Positions 13,866 to 25,199 of a stretch of 64,000 bases of DNA are shown one piece after another. This DNA is from Larus michahellis. Taxonomy: Eukaryota > Chordata > Aves > Charadriiformes > Laridae. Location: positions 4,517,368 through 4,581,367 of the forward strand of contig NC_133914.1 of NCBI RefSeq assembly GCF_964199755.1, read 5' to 3'. The notes under the pieces were generated by a model that was given only the letters and a program-made list of their open reading frames with translations, was not told the DNA's origin and did not search any database. Position numbers and translations under genes: made by a program. Numbering within the stretch: the stretch's first letter is position 1; the number at the start of each line of letters is the position of its first letter.

Positions 13866-15442
13866 AAAAGCCAAGGACACTCTGCAAGAAAAGCAGATAT
13901 TAAGAAAGACCTAATTGCTATTAAAGACTGAGAAACCCACGGCGCCCTGGCCTGTCACCCAACAGCTACAGCATTTTAAACAGGGAGGAAAACCCGGAGC
14001 CAGCTGGAGACGCTGCTGGAGCAAGCGGTGATGGCTTGGGAGGCTTCAAGGCTCCCATCGCGTCTTGAAGAAACTTCTTCCCGTTCCAGCTGTGCCCAGC
14101 GTGAGCAGAGCCGCTCTCCTCCCCCTCTCCCCAGCTCCAGACGAGGTGCTGCAAAACCCAACGTTCTCCCCCAAGAGAAGCTTTGAGAAGCCGGTGGAGG
14201 GCTTGGCGCTAGGTGCCAAGCTGGCTATTAAAAATCTCCGTTGACTTCAGGGTGCTCCGGTAACCCCAATCCCCGCTGACTCGGTGACTACATTCCTCTA
14301 ACGGGCACGTTCCAAGGCCGCTCCCAAACCGCAGGCTGAGATTAGCAAACCTGTTTGAAGCCTTCAGGCTCCTCCACACGGGGTTTTTTCTAAGGCGGGA
14401 CCCTACGAATCTTTACCAGCCTGTGGCACCCATCCAGCAGGAGCTGGGCAGGCAGGGACGGAGGCGCACGGGGACAAACTGCCAGGCAAATCGCTTCTGC
14501 TCTTGCTCCCAAGACTCATTTTGAGTCTTCTCCACCATCTCTGGACGGGTGCATGGCGCAGCCAAGTCAGAATGGCTGGGCTCTGCCTGGCACACGTGGT
14601 TTACCCCGGAAAACTGAGTTTTCTACAGGGCAACGGCATCCTCGTTCGGGTTTAAACCCTTCGAAAGCAGAACAGCGACGGCAGCTGGATTTGAGCGTTT
14701 TGAGGAGGCCTAATAGAAGAAGGTCTAGAAGAACTGCTTATGCTCCGGGGAAAGGGGCCAGGAGCTAAACATAACCGCTCAGCGGCCACGCTCTTCCCAG
14801 ATGGCTTCAGCTGTCGCAAGAGGCGCTGGATGCCACGAATAGCTGGGCTAGGAGAGGTCAGCGCAGCACGGCGGCCTCAAGCTGGGGGATTTCTGCAATA
14901 AAACCATCTGAATTACTTTTTGCAGGGTGCAGAGCCAAACTTCACGCTGTTTAGTGTGGCTATTGAATTGCTCCGGAGCAGAAGGTACTCAAGGAGACGT
15001 GAAGAGACGGTACCCGGTCACCTAAAATAAGGCTATGGTCGTTCTCCCAGCTCCTCATCCTCAACCACATGGCGCAGCGTTTAATCCACGGTTCCTGCTG
15101 GCCCTCGAAGCCTTGGGAAGAGTTAAAGCCGAGCCAGCCCGAGGTGACCACGGACAAACTCCCCAGGCAGAGCAATGCCAATCGCCCTTCCCAGGAAGGG
15201 CAGATTTCCTACCGGGAACACGGGCAGGAAAGACAAACAAAAGCTTTTCAGGAAATAACCTGTTGGTCTCCACTCCGACGGGAGGGAGGAGGTAACTGCA
15301 ATTATCACTGATTACTACCGGCCTTTGCAAACCCAGACAAAGCAACACCGCTCGCAGCACACGCCAGCGGCGAGACGGGAGCCAAGGCGAGCGCACCCAG
15401 ACACCTTCACCTCTTCCCTGGCCTTCGGCACGCGGAGATATT

Positions 15443-16048
15443 AGAATCACAGAATGGTTCGGGTTGGAAGGGACCTTAAAGACCACCCAGTGCCACCCCC
15501 TGCCCTGGGCAGGGACACCTCCCACCAGCCCAGGTTGCTCCAAGCCCCGTCCAACCTGGCCTTGAACCCCTCCAGGGATGGGGCAGCCACGGCTTCTCTG
15601 GGCAACCTGGGCCAGGGGCTCACCCCCCTCACAGCCAAGAATTTCTTCCCAATATCTCATCTAAATCTCCCCTCTTCCAGCTTAAAACTGTTCCCTCTTG
15701 TCCCATGGCTCCCCTCCCTGATCCAGAGTCCCTCCCCAGCTTTCCTGGAGCCCCTTTAGGGACTGGAAGGGGCTCTAAGGTCTCCCCGGAGCCTTCTCTT
15801 CTCCAGGCTGAACCCCCCCAGCTCTCTCAGCCTGTCCCCACAGCAGAGGGACTCCAGCCCTCCCAGCATCTCCGGGGCCTCCTCTGGCCCCGCTCCAACA
15901 GCTCCGTGTCCTTCTGCTGTTGGTGCCCCAGCGCTGGAGGCAGGACTCCAGGTGGGGTCTCCCCAGAGCGGAGCAGAGGGGCAGAATCCCCCCCCTCACC
16001 CTGCTGCCCACGCTGCTTTCGATGCAGCCCAGGATCCCACCTGCTGAG
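15443..16048 (-). mobile_element. CR1 LINE 3' fragment, minus orientation
   Basis: Starts with the reverse-complemented CR1 tail AGAATCACAGAATGGTTCGG, then GGTTGGAAGGGACCTTAAAG, GGGCAGGGACACCTCCCACC, GATGGGGCAGCCACGG, and the GGGTCTCCCCAGAGCGGAGC segment near 15956. It runs to about 16048 (GATGCAGCCCAGGATCCC). It belongs to the same subfamily as the copies at 19434 and 45948, judged from shared wording, and is sense with respect to SLC9A1 transcription. Confidence 0.92.
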
Positions 16049-19000
16049 CCCACGCTGGTGAGATCCGGGGGCTGGAGAACTGTCACACGCCATTTCAGCC
16101 TTCCAGCATCCCTCCTGCACCGAGCCGGGACGCAGGCGATGCTATTTCACACCCAGCCAAGCTAACAGCAGCGCTCCCAGGAGCAGATGCTCTCCCCTCT
16201 ACGCGGCATTCACAGCCAGGAGAGGAGCCCCTGCGTTGCAAAAACGCACCCTCCAGGGACCGGGGCCACCGTGGGAAAAGCGCTCCCAAGGGAAACTGAG
16301 GCACTAGCAGGGCTGGATACACCAGCTCTTCGTTTTAAAGGCCTGCGCGTGCTTTTAAGTCTGCGCCTGCGGCATTTGCGCCGTTAAAACCCTCAGCAGC
16401 AGGGTGGGAAGCTGCCGTCTCACCAAACACATCATTTAAGCTTTAGCGCGTCGTGACTGTGACGTGCAGAATAATTCCAGGCACTGAAAAAAACCCCGCG
16501 GTAAATCGGCAAAAGGCAGTCTGCTTCTGCATATGTGCGTCCTGCAGGCTCGATAAAGAGAATTATTTCCCTACCAGCACCCTCTATTAAGCAGAATTGA
16601 AGAGCGGTCCCTCGAGGTTGATTGTATTGCGACTTTCTGGAGACAAAGACCATTGATGCTCTGATGTTTATGAGTCACTTCTGGGCAACCCAAGGAAACG
16701 CATTTGTTCCCTTCCGATTACAAAAAGTACTTTGCATCCTCCAACTTTCCGCTCAGGCTTCTCAAAACAGCACCTCGACTTCAAACAAGTCCTTACCCCA
16801 TCCCTGTCAAATCCGGCACGCAGGTGGGTCAAGCTCTCCTGGGAAGGAACCCCAAGCCATGGGGTGACGTCCCCCCAAAAGGTGACACGCCACCAGAGGT
16901 GACAGACCACCAAATTTATTCTCCACTCCAAGCAATGATCAATCTTGGCTCTCACCTTTTCTGACCAACACGCAGCAACGTGTGCGCGCCTGCCCGTCTG
17001 CAGAGCTTCGAATTCCGTTTCTTCCTTCCCAAGCCGAAACACATGCCTTCTTCCGCCCGAGGAAAGAGCAGAAGAACAAAACACGACGAGATAGCCATCC
17101 CTCAATTAACACACAACTGGAAGATGTTGGGAAATTAGAGAGATAAGCGAGATACCAAACACCATACAGAACAGATGGCGATCGCACAGCTTGCCTAAGG
17201 CGGTGTGTCGGCCGGCACCGTGAAGCGAGAGGACCAAGCATCGATTCTTGGTCCGAGCCAAACCATCACCACAACTTCCCTGCTCCTCTGACGTTCCCTT
17301 TGAAGCTGCCGGCCCGCATTTCAAAACACCGAGGCTGTTATCAAACCTACGCCAGCAGCCTTGTGCCCCGACGGGCGAGAAGAATCCGCCGACGACCCCG
17401 GGCAGCCCAGCGAAGCCAGCGCAGGGGAGAGGCGGAACCCAGCTCCGTCGCCGCTCAGCAAGGCTGTGTTTTCACAGAGTATTCCGGATGGATTTCAGTT
17501 TTTATTTGAACAAATTAAGCCTCGGGGACTCAAAAGAGAGGGGGAAAAAAAAAGCAAAGAAATGTTTACGAGGCAGCTGCAGTAATTCATCCTCATTATT
17601 GCTTACTTTTAAAGTTTCCTCTCTCAGTACCCAACGATGCTCTAGCAAAGGACCGACTCCTGCCTGACCCTGGGACAGTCTCTACAGCCTCCACCAGCTC
17701 CACAGTCTACAGCCAAACCCCAGGACTTGCAGGAGGGAAAAGGGAAAGGATTACATTAAGGAAATACTCTTTTGCAAGCCCAATGAGCCTCTGGTCTACA
17801 CAAGTGCCATTGAGATGTCTGTCTCTCCCGCAGAAGAGGGGCTCCAGTCCCGCGGTGCCCCAGGTTTATACTCTCGTAACCCAGAGAACGACGCTCTCCT
17901 CTTCCCTCCACCACCGCCCGGTTTCCCCTTCTCCTGCGTGTAACTCTCCAACCCCAAAGGACTCTATTTAGCCATGCTAATTGCAGGCAAAAGACTCGTT
18001 CTCCACCCTGCTAATTCCCAAGCACCTCTGGGTATCGTGGCTAAGCCGCGGTTGGGTGCCTGGGCACGTGAACCAAACCGGCCAAATATCGCCATGTTCT
18101 GCTTCTACCCCATAAACCACCCCAGGAGGGGTTGTTGGAGGTCTCAGGGGAGGGACAACTTCCCAACGTCTCCCTGCAAGCCGGGCCAGCACCCACCTAG
18201 GGCTATGGGTGTTGCAGGAGTCGGTGAGTCAACGCTCACATCCCCGATCCCCCCTGCAGACTGTGCGGGAACCAGCCCTGCCCCCCCGGCAGGAGGCGTC
18301 CAAGCCTTCGTTAATAAATGGGATGAAAGACCACCTTCGGTTCCTTAAGGTCCAGAAAGCAGAGCGGTGAACGGGGCATCGCTGCGGGCGACAGGGTCCC
18401 TGCAGGGGGGCAAAGCCGTGGCTGCAAACCCAGCGTAATTCTGCTTTAATGGACATTAGGGCTGGGATTACAGACAGGTTCAGCTTTTCCCACTCCATCA
18501 CCATCCCGTATTTCACAGCGGGAACCTTTCACTCTTCCAGCCCTAATTAATCTAATGGTTTTTCTCAGAGCCGAGGAGGGAACAGTTTGGATGGGTTTGG
18601 TTTTTTTTGCTCAAACACCAGCAACGGGTAGATCAGGGAGGGAAAATAATGCTGTGGCTGTTCTTTCCGAGATGGCAAAGCAGAGAGAAAGGGAAACCAC
18701 CGCTTGCGTTTGCATCATTCCCCGCCAAGGAAGCCGGAATGCAACAGGTCTGCATTAGAAGAGGCTGTTTAAATTCATTATCGTGACAATTTACACTTTT
18801 GTGGCACCAGCTGCGGGAGTATTTCAAAATTCTTTCCTGACAGTTATCTGTCAAGCCCCCATTCCCCTGCAAGAACGGCCACCAGCTCACCGATACAAAC
18901 GGGGAAACGTCGGGGGTGCCCTCAGACCACACGCCACTTCGGTATCTGCAGCCCACACATGGAATAAGCCGGTGGCAAGCGGGGCAGGTTGGAAGACAAA

Positions 19001-19433
19001 CATCTCCCTCCGGCTCAGCGAGGGAATCCGCATCAACCAGTCCCACGGATCCAGAAGAACCAGCCCACAAAACCTCCGGCAGCCCTTCCCACCAGCCAAG
19101 CGTTGCCCACGGCTGTCCCCAGAAGAATCCTGCCTGGCACAGCCCCACCCGGCGCCCGGCAGAAGGGGAACAGAGATAATCTCCTGCACGGTCATCCCGT
19201 ACGTCAGACCCACGGATTTCCAATGCGATGACGAAGGCTGGGGTGACGCACGTTTTCCAACGCTTCTTTGCTATCCCCTTTCCCCTCTGCCTTGCAGGTG
19301 GCACCGGTGTCCCCAGGCCGGTGGCTTTGCTCTGGGGTGTTTCTGTGGCGTCTGGTTTCAAGATCCAGTTCCTGCATCCCGTGCCACCACCGCAACAGGT
19401 TTCTTACCCCTCTTATCACGCCTCGCCCAAACA

Positions 19434-19745
19434 AATCATGGAATGGTTTGGGTTGGAAGGGACCTTAAAGACCATCCAGTGCCACCCCCTGCCCTGGGCA
19501 GGGACACCTCCCACCAGCCCAGGTTGCTCCAAGCCCCGGCCAACCTGGCCTTGAACCCCTCCAGGGATGGGGCAGCCACAGCTGCTCTGGGCAACCTGGG
19601 CCAGGGGCTCACCGCCCTCACAGCAAAGAATTTCTGCCTCAGCTCTCATCTAAATCTCCCCTTTTCCAGTTTGAAGCCATTACCCCTCGTCCTGTCACTA
19701 CCTGCCCTTGTAAAAAGTCCCTCTCCAGCTCTCAGTCCTCAAGTC
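19434..19745 (-). mobile_element. CR1 LINE 3' fragment, minus orientation
   Basis: Begins at ATCATGGAATGGTTTGGGTT and repeats the order of blocks of the 15443 copy as far as CCAGCTCTCAGTCC near 19733. In the first roughly 185 bases it differs from that copy at only about seven positions by eye, so the two are closely related and probably young. No coding capacity. Confidence 0.9.
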
Positions 19746-22700
19746 CCTGACTCCCAGGTCTCCATCGGACCTCCGGGGTGGCCCCTCCAAAAGCCCCAGT
19801 TTCAGGGGAGGGATGCGAGCTGCTAAAAGCACCCAAGTGTTTTAGCACCCAAATCTCGCTGCCAGCCAGCAAAAGTGTTTCCGCTGGTAGTTTTGAAACC
19901 TGTCCCTGCTCCTTCAAGCGCAGGAGCCACCCCGCTGTGCCCACAGCCTCTGCCGGGCTCCACCACCCCACTCGCATCCGTCACGATTTGCTCTTCTTTT
20001 CCCGGCTCCTATCACCAGCTCGCAGGAACCGGGAACTTCCTTCATCTTGCTCCTCCCCAGACACCACCAGCGATGGGGATGGTCGGCACTGGCCAAAGGC
20101 AACTGCTTGCTGCAGGAGCGGCAACTGACGCCGGGATGCCCCGCGCCCGGTAAACCGGGCTGCCACGTGTCACCAAACAACCCCCCAAAGCAGCAGCGTG
20201 TCCCCACGTTAACGCCTGGCTGCCCACGGCTTCGGGTCGCCCTTTCTGCTCGCTTGGCACAGACCCCGTCCCCGGCTCGCTTCACGCCAGCCTGATGATC
20301 ACACCGCGGTGATTCTGCTGCAAGCGCGGGGTTGGTGCTGGCTGCCATCAGACGGTCTGGAGGGAGGGGGAACCCGCCCCCCCCCCCCAGACAACAGCCC
20401 CGACCCGGAGACACGAGAAAGCTGAGCATCCGGCGAATTTGGGGAGAAGAGACGGAGCAATGACTCGGTGATTTCTACAGGCTCCAACCCCGACCGGAGT
20501 CCCACCATCAGGCAGCGAGCGAGCGTCTAGCGCGCACCGGCGAGCAAAAGCAAGGCGGAGAGCCTTGCGGGGACCCTCCGCCGCCGTCTCCAGAATCCTG
20601 AGTCCCTCCAGACTCTGGAAATCAAGTCCCTACTACGGATTTGAGCTGCGAGGTGGAATGGCCAGGATGCTCCGAAGAGGCTGGGCAGCTCTTAGATGCC
20701 GAAGAGTCGTTTGGTGCCGACAGACGGCCCCGCAGACAGACAGCAGGGCATGTCTCCATCGGAGCTGGCTCCTCACGCAGGATGGAAACATGACCCCCGT
20801 GCTTTTCTGCTTTAGAAGGCAGGGCCTGAGACACGCTTTGGAGACTCAAGTAACCCCGACTCTTCTCCAAGGTGGGCAGGAGCTGGTGGTTTGCAATAAA
20901 GCTCTGGCCACCAGGCCCCAGCCCGTGGCGGCACAGCCAGCGAAGGCACTGCTAGCCACAATCTGGTATTTACATTCCTGACTCACTCCTTCCCTTTCCC
21001 CTGAAACGGAAAAATATTTACAGTCGCACTCGAATTCCCCTGAATGTCTCCTGGAGCCCTGGGAGCTGAAAGGTCAGTCCTGAGCCAGGAAACCAGGTTC
21101 TTGTGCCGCAAGACCCCCCCCAGCCCTCCCCTGCCACTCCTTGGGCACGGCGCGACGGAAACCTTTACAATATCCTCGCAAAACCTTGGAGTCGGGCACA
21201 GAGGGCTTCCGACTTGGATGTTTTACAAAGGTCTGACCTTCCGCTGCAATGCAACAGGTTGAGTCCAAGCCTGGCTGCGACCCTCGGCAGCGAAGGCTTC
21301 TCCAGTTTTACTGGCAAAGCCAAGCCGTGGTCTGCAAGGTGGGTGGTGGGGCTTTGGAAAGGCACGGCTGTAGCTGTCCCTCACCCCCCTCTCCTCCTCC
21401 ACAGTCCTAAAATACCGCGTGAGTATTAAGTAAAGCAGCCAGCACTGGCCTTCCGCTTCTCTACTGGGATTAGCAAAGCAGAAACAGCCCACGCCGGCAC
21501 GACACGCTGGGGTGACATGTCCCTCTGTCCCACAAAGCCACCGGTGAGTCCTCCAGGAACCGACCTCCTTTGCGTCACTTTACGCAAACTGCATGAAGAG
21601 GGGAAGGGCTCAGCTCACACCTTTGACTCCTCAAACAAAGTGGCAGTTAGGGCTGCCGGAGAGGGGATAAGTCACCTGGAAGGGACAACGCCGGGACTCG
21701 TTTAAGCCCAAACAGCTGTCTGAAGCGTCAAGTGCGATGAGGAGAAACAGAGCAAGAGGACAAGGGCCAAGCTGCATCTCCTGGCCCAAGGAAGAGCCTT
21801 GTAAGCACTTCTGAGCTCCTCTCCGTGGTCACCCTGTGCTACGCCAGCGGAGGACGCCCAGAAACCATTTGTAGGGTTGAAAGACTCTCAATTTTGCAGC
21901 GAGACGTGGCTCCATCACCAGCCCTAACCCAGCCAAGGGGCAGGCAGAGCCGGAGGAGAAGGTCCCAAGCCCAACCGCACCAATTCCCCCTCTTGGAGAA
22001 AAGAGGGGAAACCTCGAGGTTTTTGCGGGGTTACACCAACGCAGCAATACACGCACACAAACGGGATGGGGGGGAGAGAGGAAGCGCTGCAAATTCCTGC
22101 TCTGCTCATCCTCCTCCTTCCCCTCTCCGTGCAAACTGGACGTTCCAAACCCTGTCAGATTTAGGGAGCCTGGAGATGTGTGTGCCTCCTCCTGCCACCA
22201 GAGACTGACTGCACGGGCGTGCAGCAGCGCCCGGTTGTGTAAGAGCTACCCCTGGGTGAAGAAAAAAATAAAAATCCTATTTTGCTGCTCCTGCATAACC
22301 TCTTCTGACCCAGGGTGGCATCGACGGGGGCCGGGACTTGAGACACTGAGCAGGGAGAGATTTTTGCAGGTCGTTGAGCCTGAATATTCACCTGTACCAG
22401 CCACTTGGGAACTACGTGCCAAGACAACGAACAAGCGACGTTACCCCCTTCAAAACCCCGGGGAGGTGGCCAAGGAAAAGGATGCCCCAGGGCCAAGCCC
22501 CTCTTAGAGGAGTAGGTATGATTTTGGCATAATCAGCATCCCCGGAGCTCTGCAGGATCACCTGCCACCTCCGAAGGACCCTTGCCAAACTTGCCCGGCG
22601 GCTCCTCCTAAAATATACCCCCTTACACACGCAGTCTTGCATAATACTTTTAAGACGTAAGAACCGCCGGGGCTCAGCTCACCGCCAGAAATAACTTTTC

Positions 22701-23984
22701 CTGCAGCACAAGCGAGCCCTTCACTTCAGGCAAGGGCGGAAGAAGCAGCTTCACGCAGTGCCTCAGCGCGGCGCCCGCGACGGAGGGTGCCCATGGGGAG
22801 GGGAGGGGGGGAACATCGGGCAGCCATGCCCCCCACGTCCCCCACCACGTACGTCCCCGGGGAGCGGCTTTTCGCTGGCCCCATTCTGGTGGTTTCCAGC
22901 GGTAGTTTCTCAAAGCAAGCTCGGAGCAGGGCCGCAGGCCGGCGTGCCGTTGGCCCCTCCTTTCTCCACCAGCTTCCGCACAGATATTTCTGATTTCATC
23001 GCGCCGGGAGGCAGGAGGACTGAAAATGCAGTGCAATAGCCCCGAACAGCTAGCAGAGGTCGCTTAACATGCGCCGGGTGAGCCCTGAGAAAGGAGATTT
23101 CACGGCTGCGTCTCCTATGGAGAGGCACCTTTGTCGCTAAACGTGCCTTAAATCATTTTTGGGCAAAGCCGGGAAGGGATAAACGCCACGGATCCCGCCT
23201 GGTTCCCCTCCGCCCCGACCGCTTGTCTCCCAGACAGGCAGGAAGCCTCCGGGTCTGAAGTGTTTGCACTCCTGCGCCTACATGTAAATAAAACAGCCAG
23301 GAGGGACTGTGAAAATGGGGCTTTACCTGCCTACGCGCGCTCACGGCAGGCTGGGAAGGGGATGAGGTATTTTGAGAAGCTGGGCAGGGAGGATCTGAGC
23401 TCCTGGGGGGTCTCTCGGATCCCTCCGGACCAGGACAGGGCACGGTTTCCAACAGGCACCAGCTTAAAAAAATAGCTCCCAAAGCAAGATTTCAATCGGC
23501 AAGCTGGAGCGCTCCAGAAGGAGCGCTGCCGTTAGCGTTATTAAATCGCTGATGGTAATTGAGGCGCAAAATGAAGGAAAGGCAGAGCTCCTCTCCCTCC
23601 CGTCACCTGCTCTGAGGCAGGAAGAGGCAAACAGTTCACCTGCCCTCTTGGCTTCGTCGCCACCGACGGGACCGGGGCCAGCTCGACCTCTGCGCTGCCA
23701 GAGGCCGGGTCCCGCGCGCCGGTGCCAGCGAGCGCGGAGCAAGTTACATCACATCACATGCTTTTTGGGGTAATTCGGTTGGTATCGATCCAGCTGCAGA
23801 AGTTTGGAAAACACTTTGTCAACAACCCCCGCCCTGGCAGAGGGATGCTTTCCCAGAGCGGGTCATGGTAGCGGGTGACTTTTCCCAACCCTCTGGCCCC
23901 CGATGCTCGTTATCTTTAACGCAGGAATCATCCGGACGCTTTACAGTGGAGGCAGCTGCCCACCCTGCTTTGCTGCGGAGGGGG

Positions 23985-24070
23985 AGGAAGGGGAGGCTGA
24001 AGCACTGGGAGATTTTTAAGTGACTTCTCCAAGGTTACAAAAGGCATCTGTGGTTGAGAAAAGGAAGCAA
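23985..24070 (-). mobile_element. Probable MIR-like SINE remnant
   Basis: GGCTGAAGCACTGGGAG followed by TTTAAGTGACTTCTCCAAGG and TTACAAAAGGCATCTGTGG resembles the reverse-complemented MIR core (ACTGAGGCACAGAGAGG, TTAAGTGACTTGCCCAAGG, TCACACAG). It ends about 260 bp from the minisatellite downstream of SLC9A1 exon 1. Confidence 0.5.
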
Positions 24071-24330
24071 AGAGACAAATTGGATGCTTCCTCCCCGCTG
24101 CTGTCAGCGACAAAGGGAGGAAGGGAAACCTGGTCCAAGCAGGGAATGGTCAGGGGTTGGGGAGCATCTTCGGCCCCGCTCCCGGACAGCCAGACGAGCA
24201 AGAAGGGACTGGGGTGCCGCTGCCCTGACTGCCAGGCCTCCGGCAGAGACCCAAGGTCGTGGGGAGAGAGGTGCCCACCCCTGCCCTGGGGTGCCTGGGG
24301 GGGTTTGCATAGGCTGTGCAGGGCAATTCG

Positions 24331-24590
24331 CCCTGGGATGCTGGGGGTCCCACCCTGGGATGCTCTGGGAGGTCTGTCCTTGGGATGCTCAGGGGGTCCA
24401 TCCTACGGATGCTCCAGGGGTCCATCTTTGGGATGCTCCGGGGGGGGGTCTCTTCTTGGGATGCTTGGGAGTGCCCGTCCCATTCAGCCGGGGGGTCCCA
24501 CCCCGGGATGCTCAGGGGGTCCCTGCTTGGGATGCCCAGGGCGCCTGCCCCATGAAGCCGGGGGTCCCTCCCCGGGGGTGCTGGGGGCGG
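24331..24590. repeat. 24-bp minisatellite beside SLC9A1 exon 1
   Basis: The phrase GGGATGCT (or a one-base variant) starts at 24335, 24357, 24382, 24406, 24430, 24458, 24505 and 24529, mostly 22-28 bases apart, with units like GGGATGCTCAGGGGGTCC plus a short spacer. It lies in intron 1, starting about 60 bp beyond the exon 1 donor. The sense strand of SLC9A1 is C-rich here. Confidence 0.88.
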
Positions 24591-24651
24591 GGGGGGATGT
24601 CCCTCCTTGCCTGCCTTCCCCGGGACCCCCGCCGCGCCGCCGCCGACCTAC

Positions 24652-24976
24652 CCAGCTTCATGAGACAGGCCAGCAGGATCCAGAGGGAGATCTCGAAGGG
24701 GATGCGGACGTGCTCGTAGTCGATGCCCAGGACCGGGAAGGCTTTGCGGGGCTTGGCGTGCCCCTCGCCCGAGCCGTTGGCCGGCTGCTTGTTCAGCGGT
24801 TGGATCTCCTGGGCGGAGGGGGGGGGCGCGGGGGTGAAACCCCCCATCTCCGGCAGCGGGGCCGGTTCTCCCTGGGGGGGCTCGGAGGCCAGCATGGCCT
24901 GCAAGCCCTGGCCGGGCAGCAGCGGCCCCAGCAGCAGCAGGGCCCAGGGCAGGGCGCGCAGGGCCGCGGCGCCCAT
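24652..24976 (-). CDS. SLC9A1: SLC9A1 (NHE1) coding exon 1 with the start codon
   Basis: This exon encodes residues 1-108 plus the first base of Gly109. The ATG at 24976-24974 opens a hydrophobic N-terminus ([16 protein letters not shown]), followed by a Pro-rich extracellular stretch with one N-glycosylation sequon Asn67-Gly-Ser, in the place of human Asn75. The diagnostic NHE1 block [17 protein letters not shown] (about residues 75-91) comes next and leads into [15 protein letters not shown], the start of the conserved membrane domain. The donor GTAGGT begins at 24651; the split codon G|GC joins exactly to exon 2. The N-terminus is about ten residues shorter than human, in a poorly conserved region. 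GC content is very high and the exon lies in a CpG island. The start is chosen because it is the first ATG ahead of the hydrophobic segment and the open frame upstream is only low-complexity Pro-rich translation. Confidence 0.94.
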
Positions 24977-25170
24977 GGCGGCGGAGGAGAAGGGAGCGGG
25001 GGTTGGGGGGGCGGCGGGGGGCTCGGGCGGGCGGCGGGGGCCCGCCGGCGGCGTGGGGCAGGAGCCGCCCCGCCGACAGCCGGAGCGCTGCTGGGGCGGC
25101 CGCGGCGCCGGGGCTCATCCCACCCAGCGGCCGGGGCGGCCCCGGGGAGGAGGCAGGGGCGGAGGCAGCG

Positions 25171-25193
25171 CCGGCGGCGGCGGCGGCGGCGGG
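25171..25193. repeat. (CGG)n tract in the presumed SLC9A1 5' UTR or promoter
   Basis: Seven consecutive CGG units about 195 bp upstream of the SLC9A1 start codon (CCG on the SLC9A1 sense strand). Short CGG or CCG tracts in CpG-island 5' UTRs are prone to length variation. Confidence 0.9.
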
Positions 25194-25199
25194 AGGAGG

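Noticed and set aside
18783..19826. 347-codon plus-strand open frame in SLC9A1 intron 1
   Set aside because: Its second half runs antisense through a CR1 element, and the first half has no recognisable motif. Chance ORF in GC-rich sequence.
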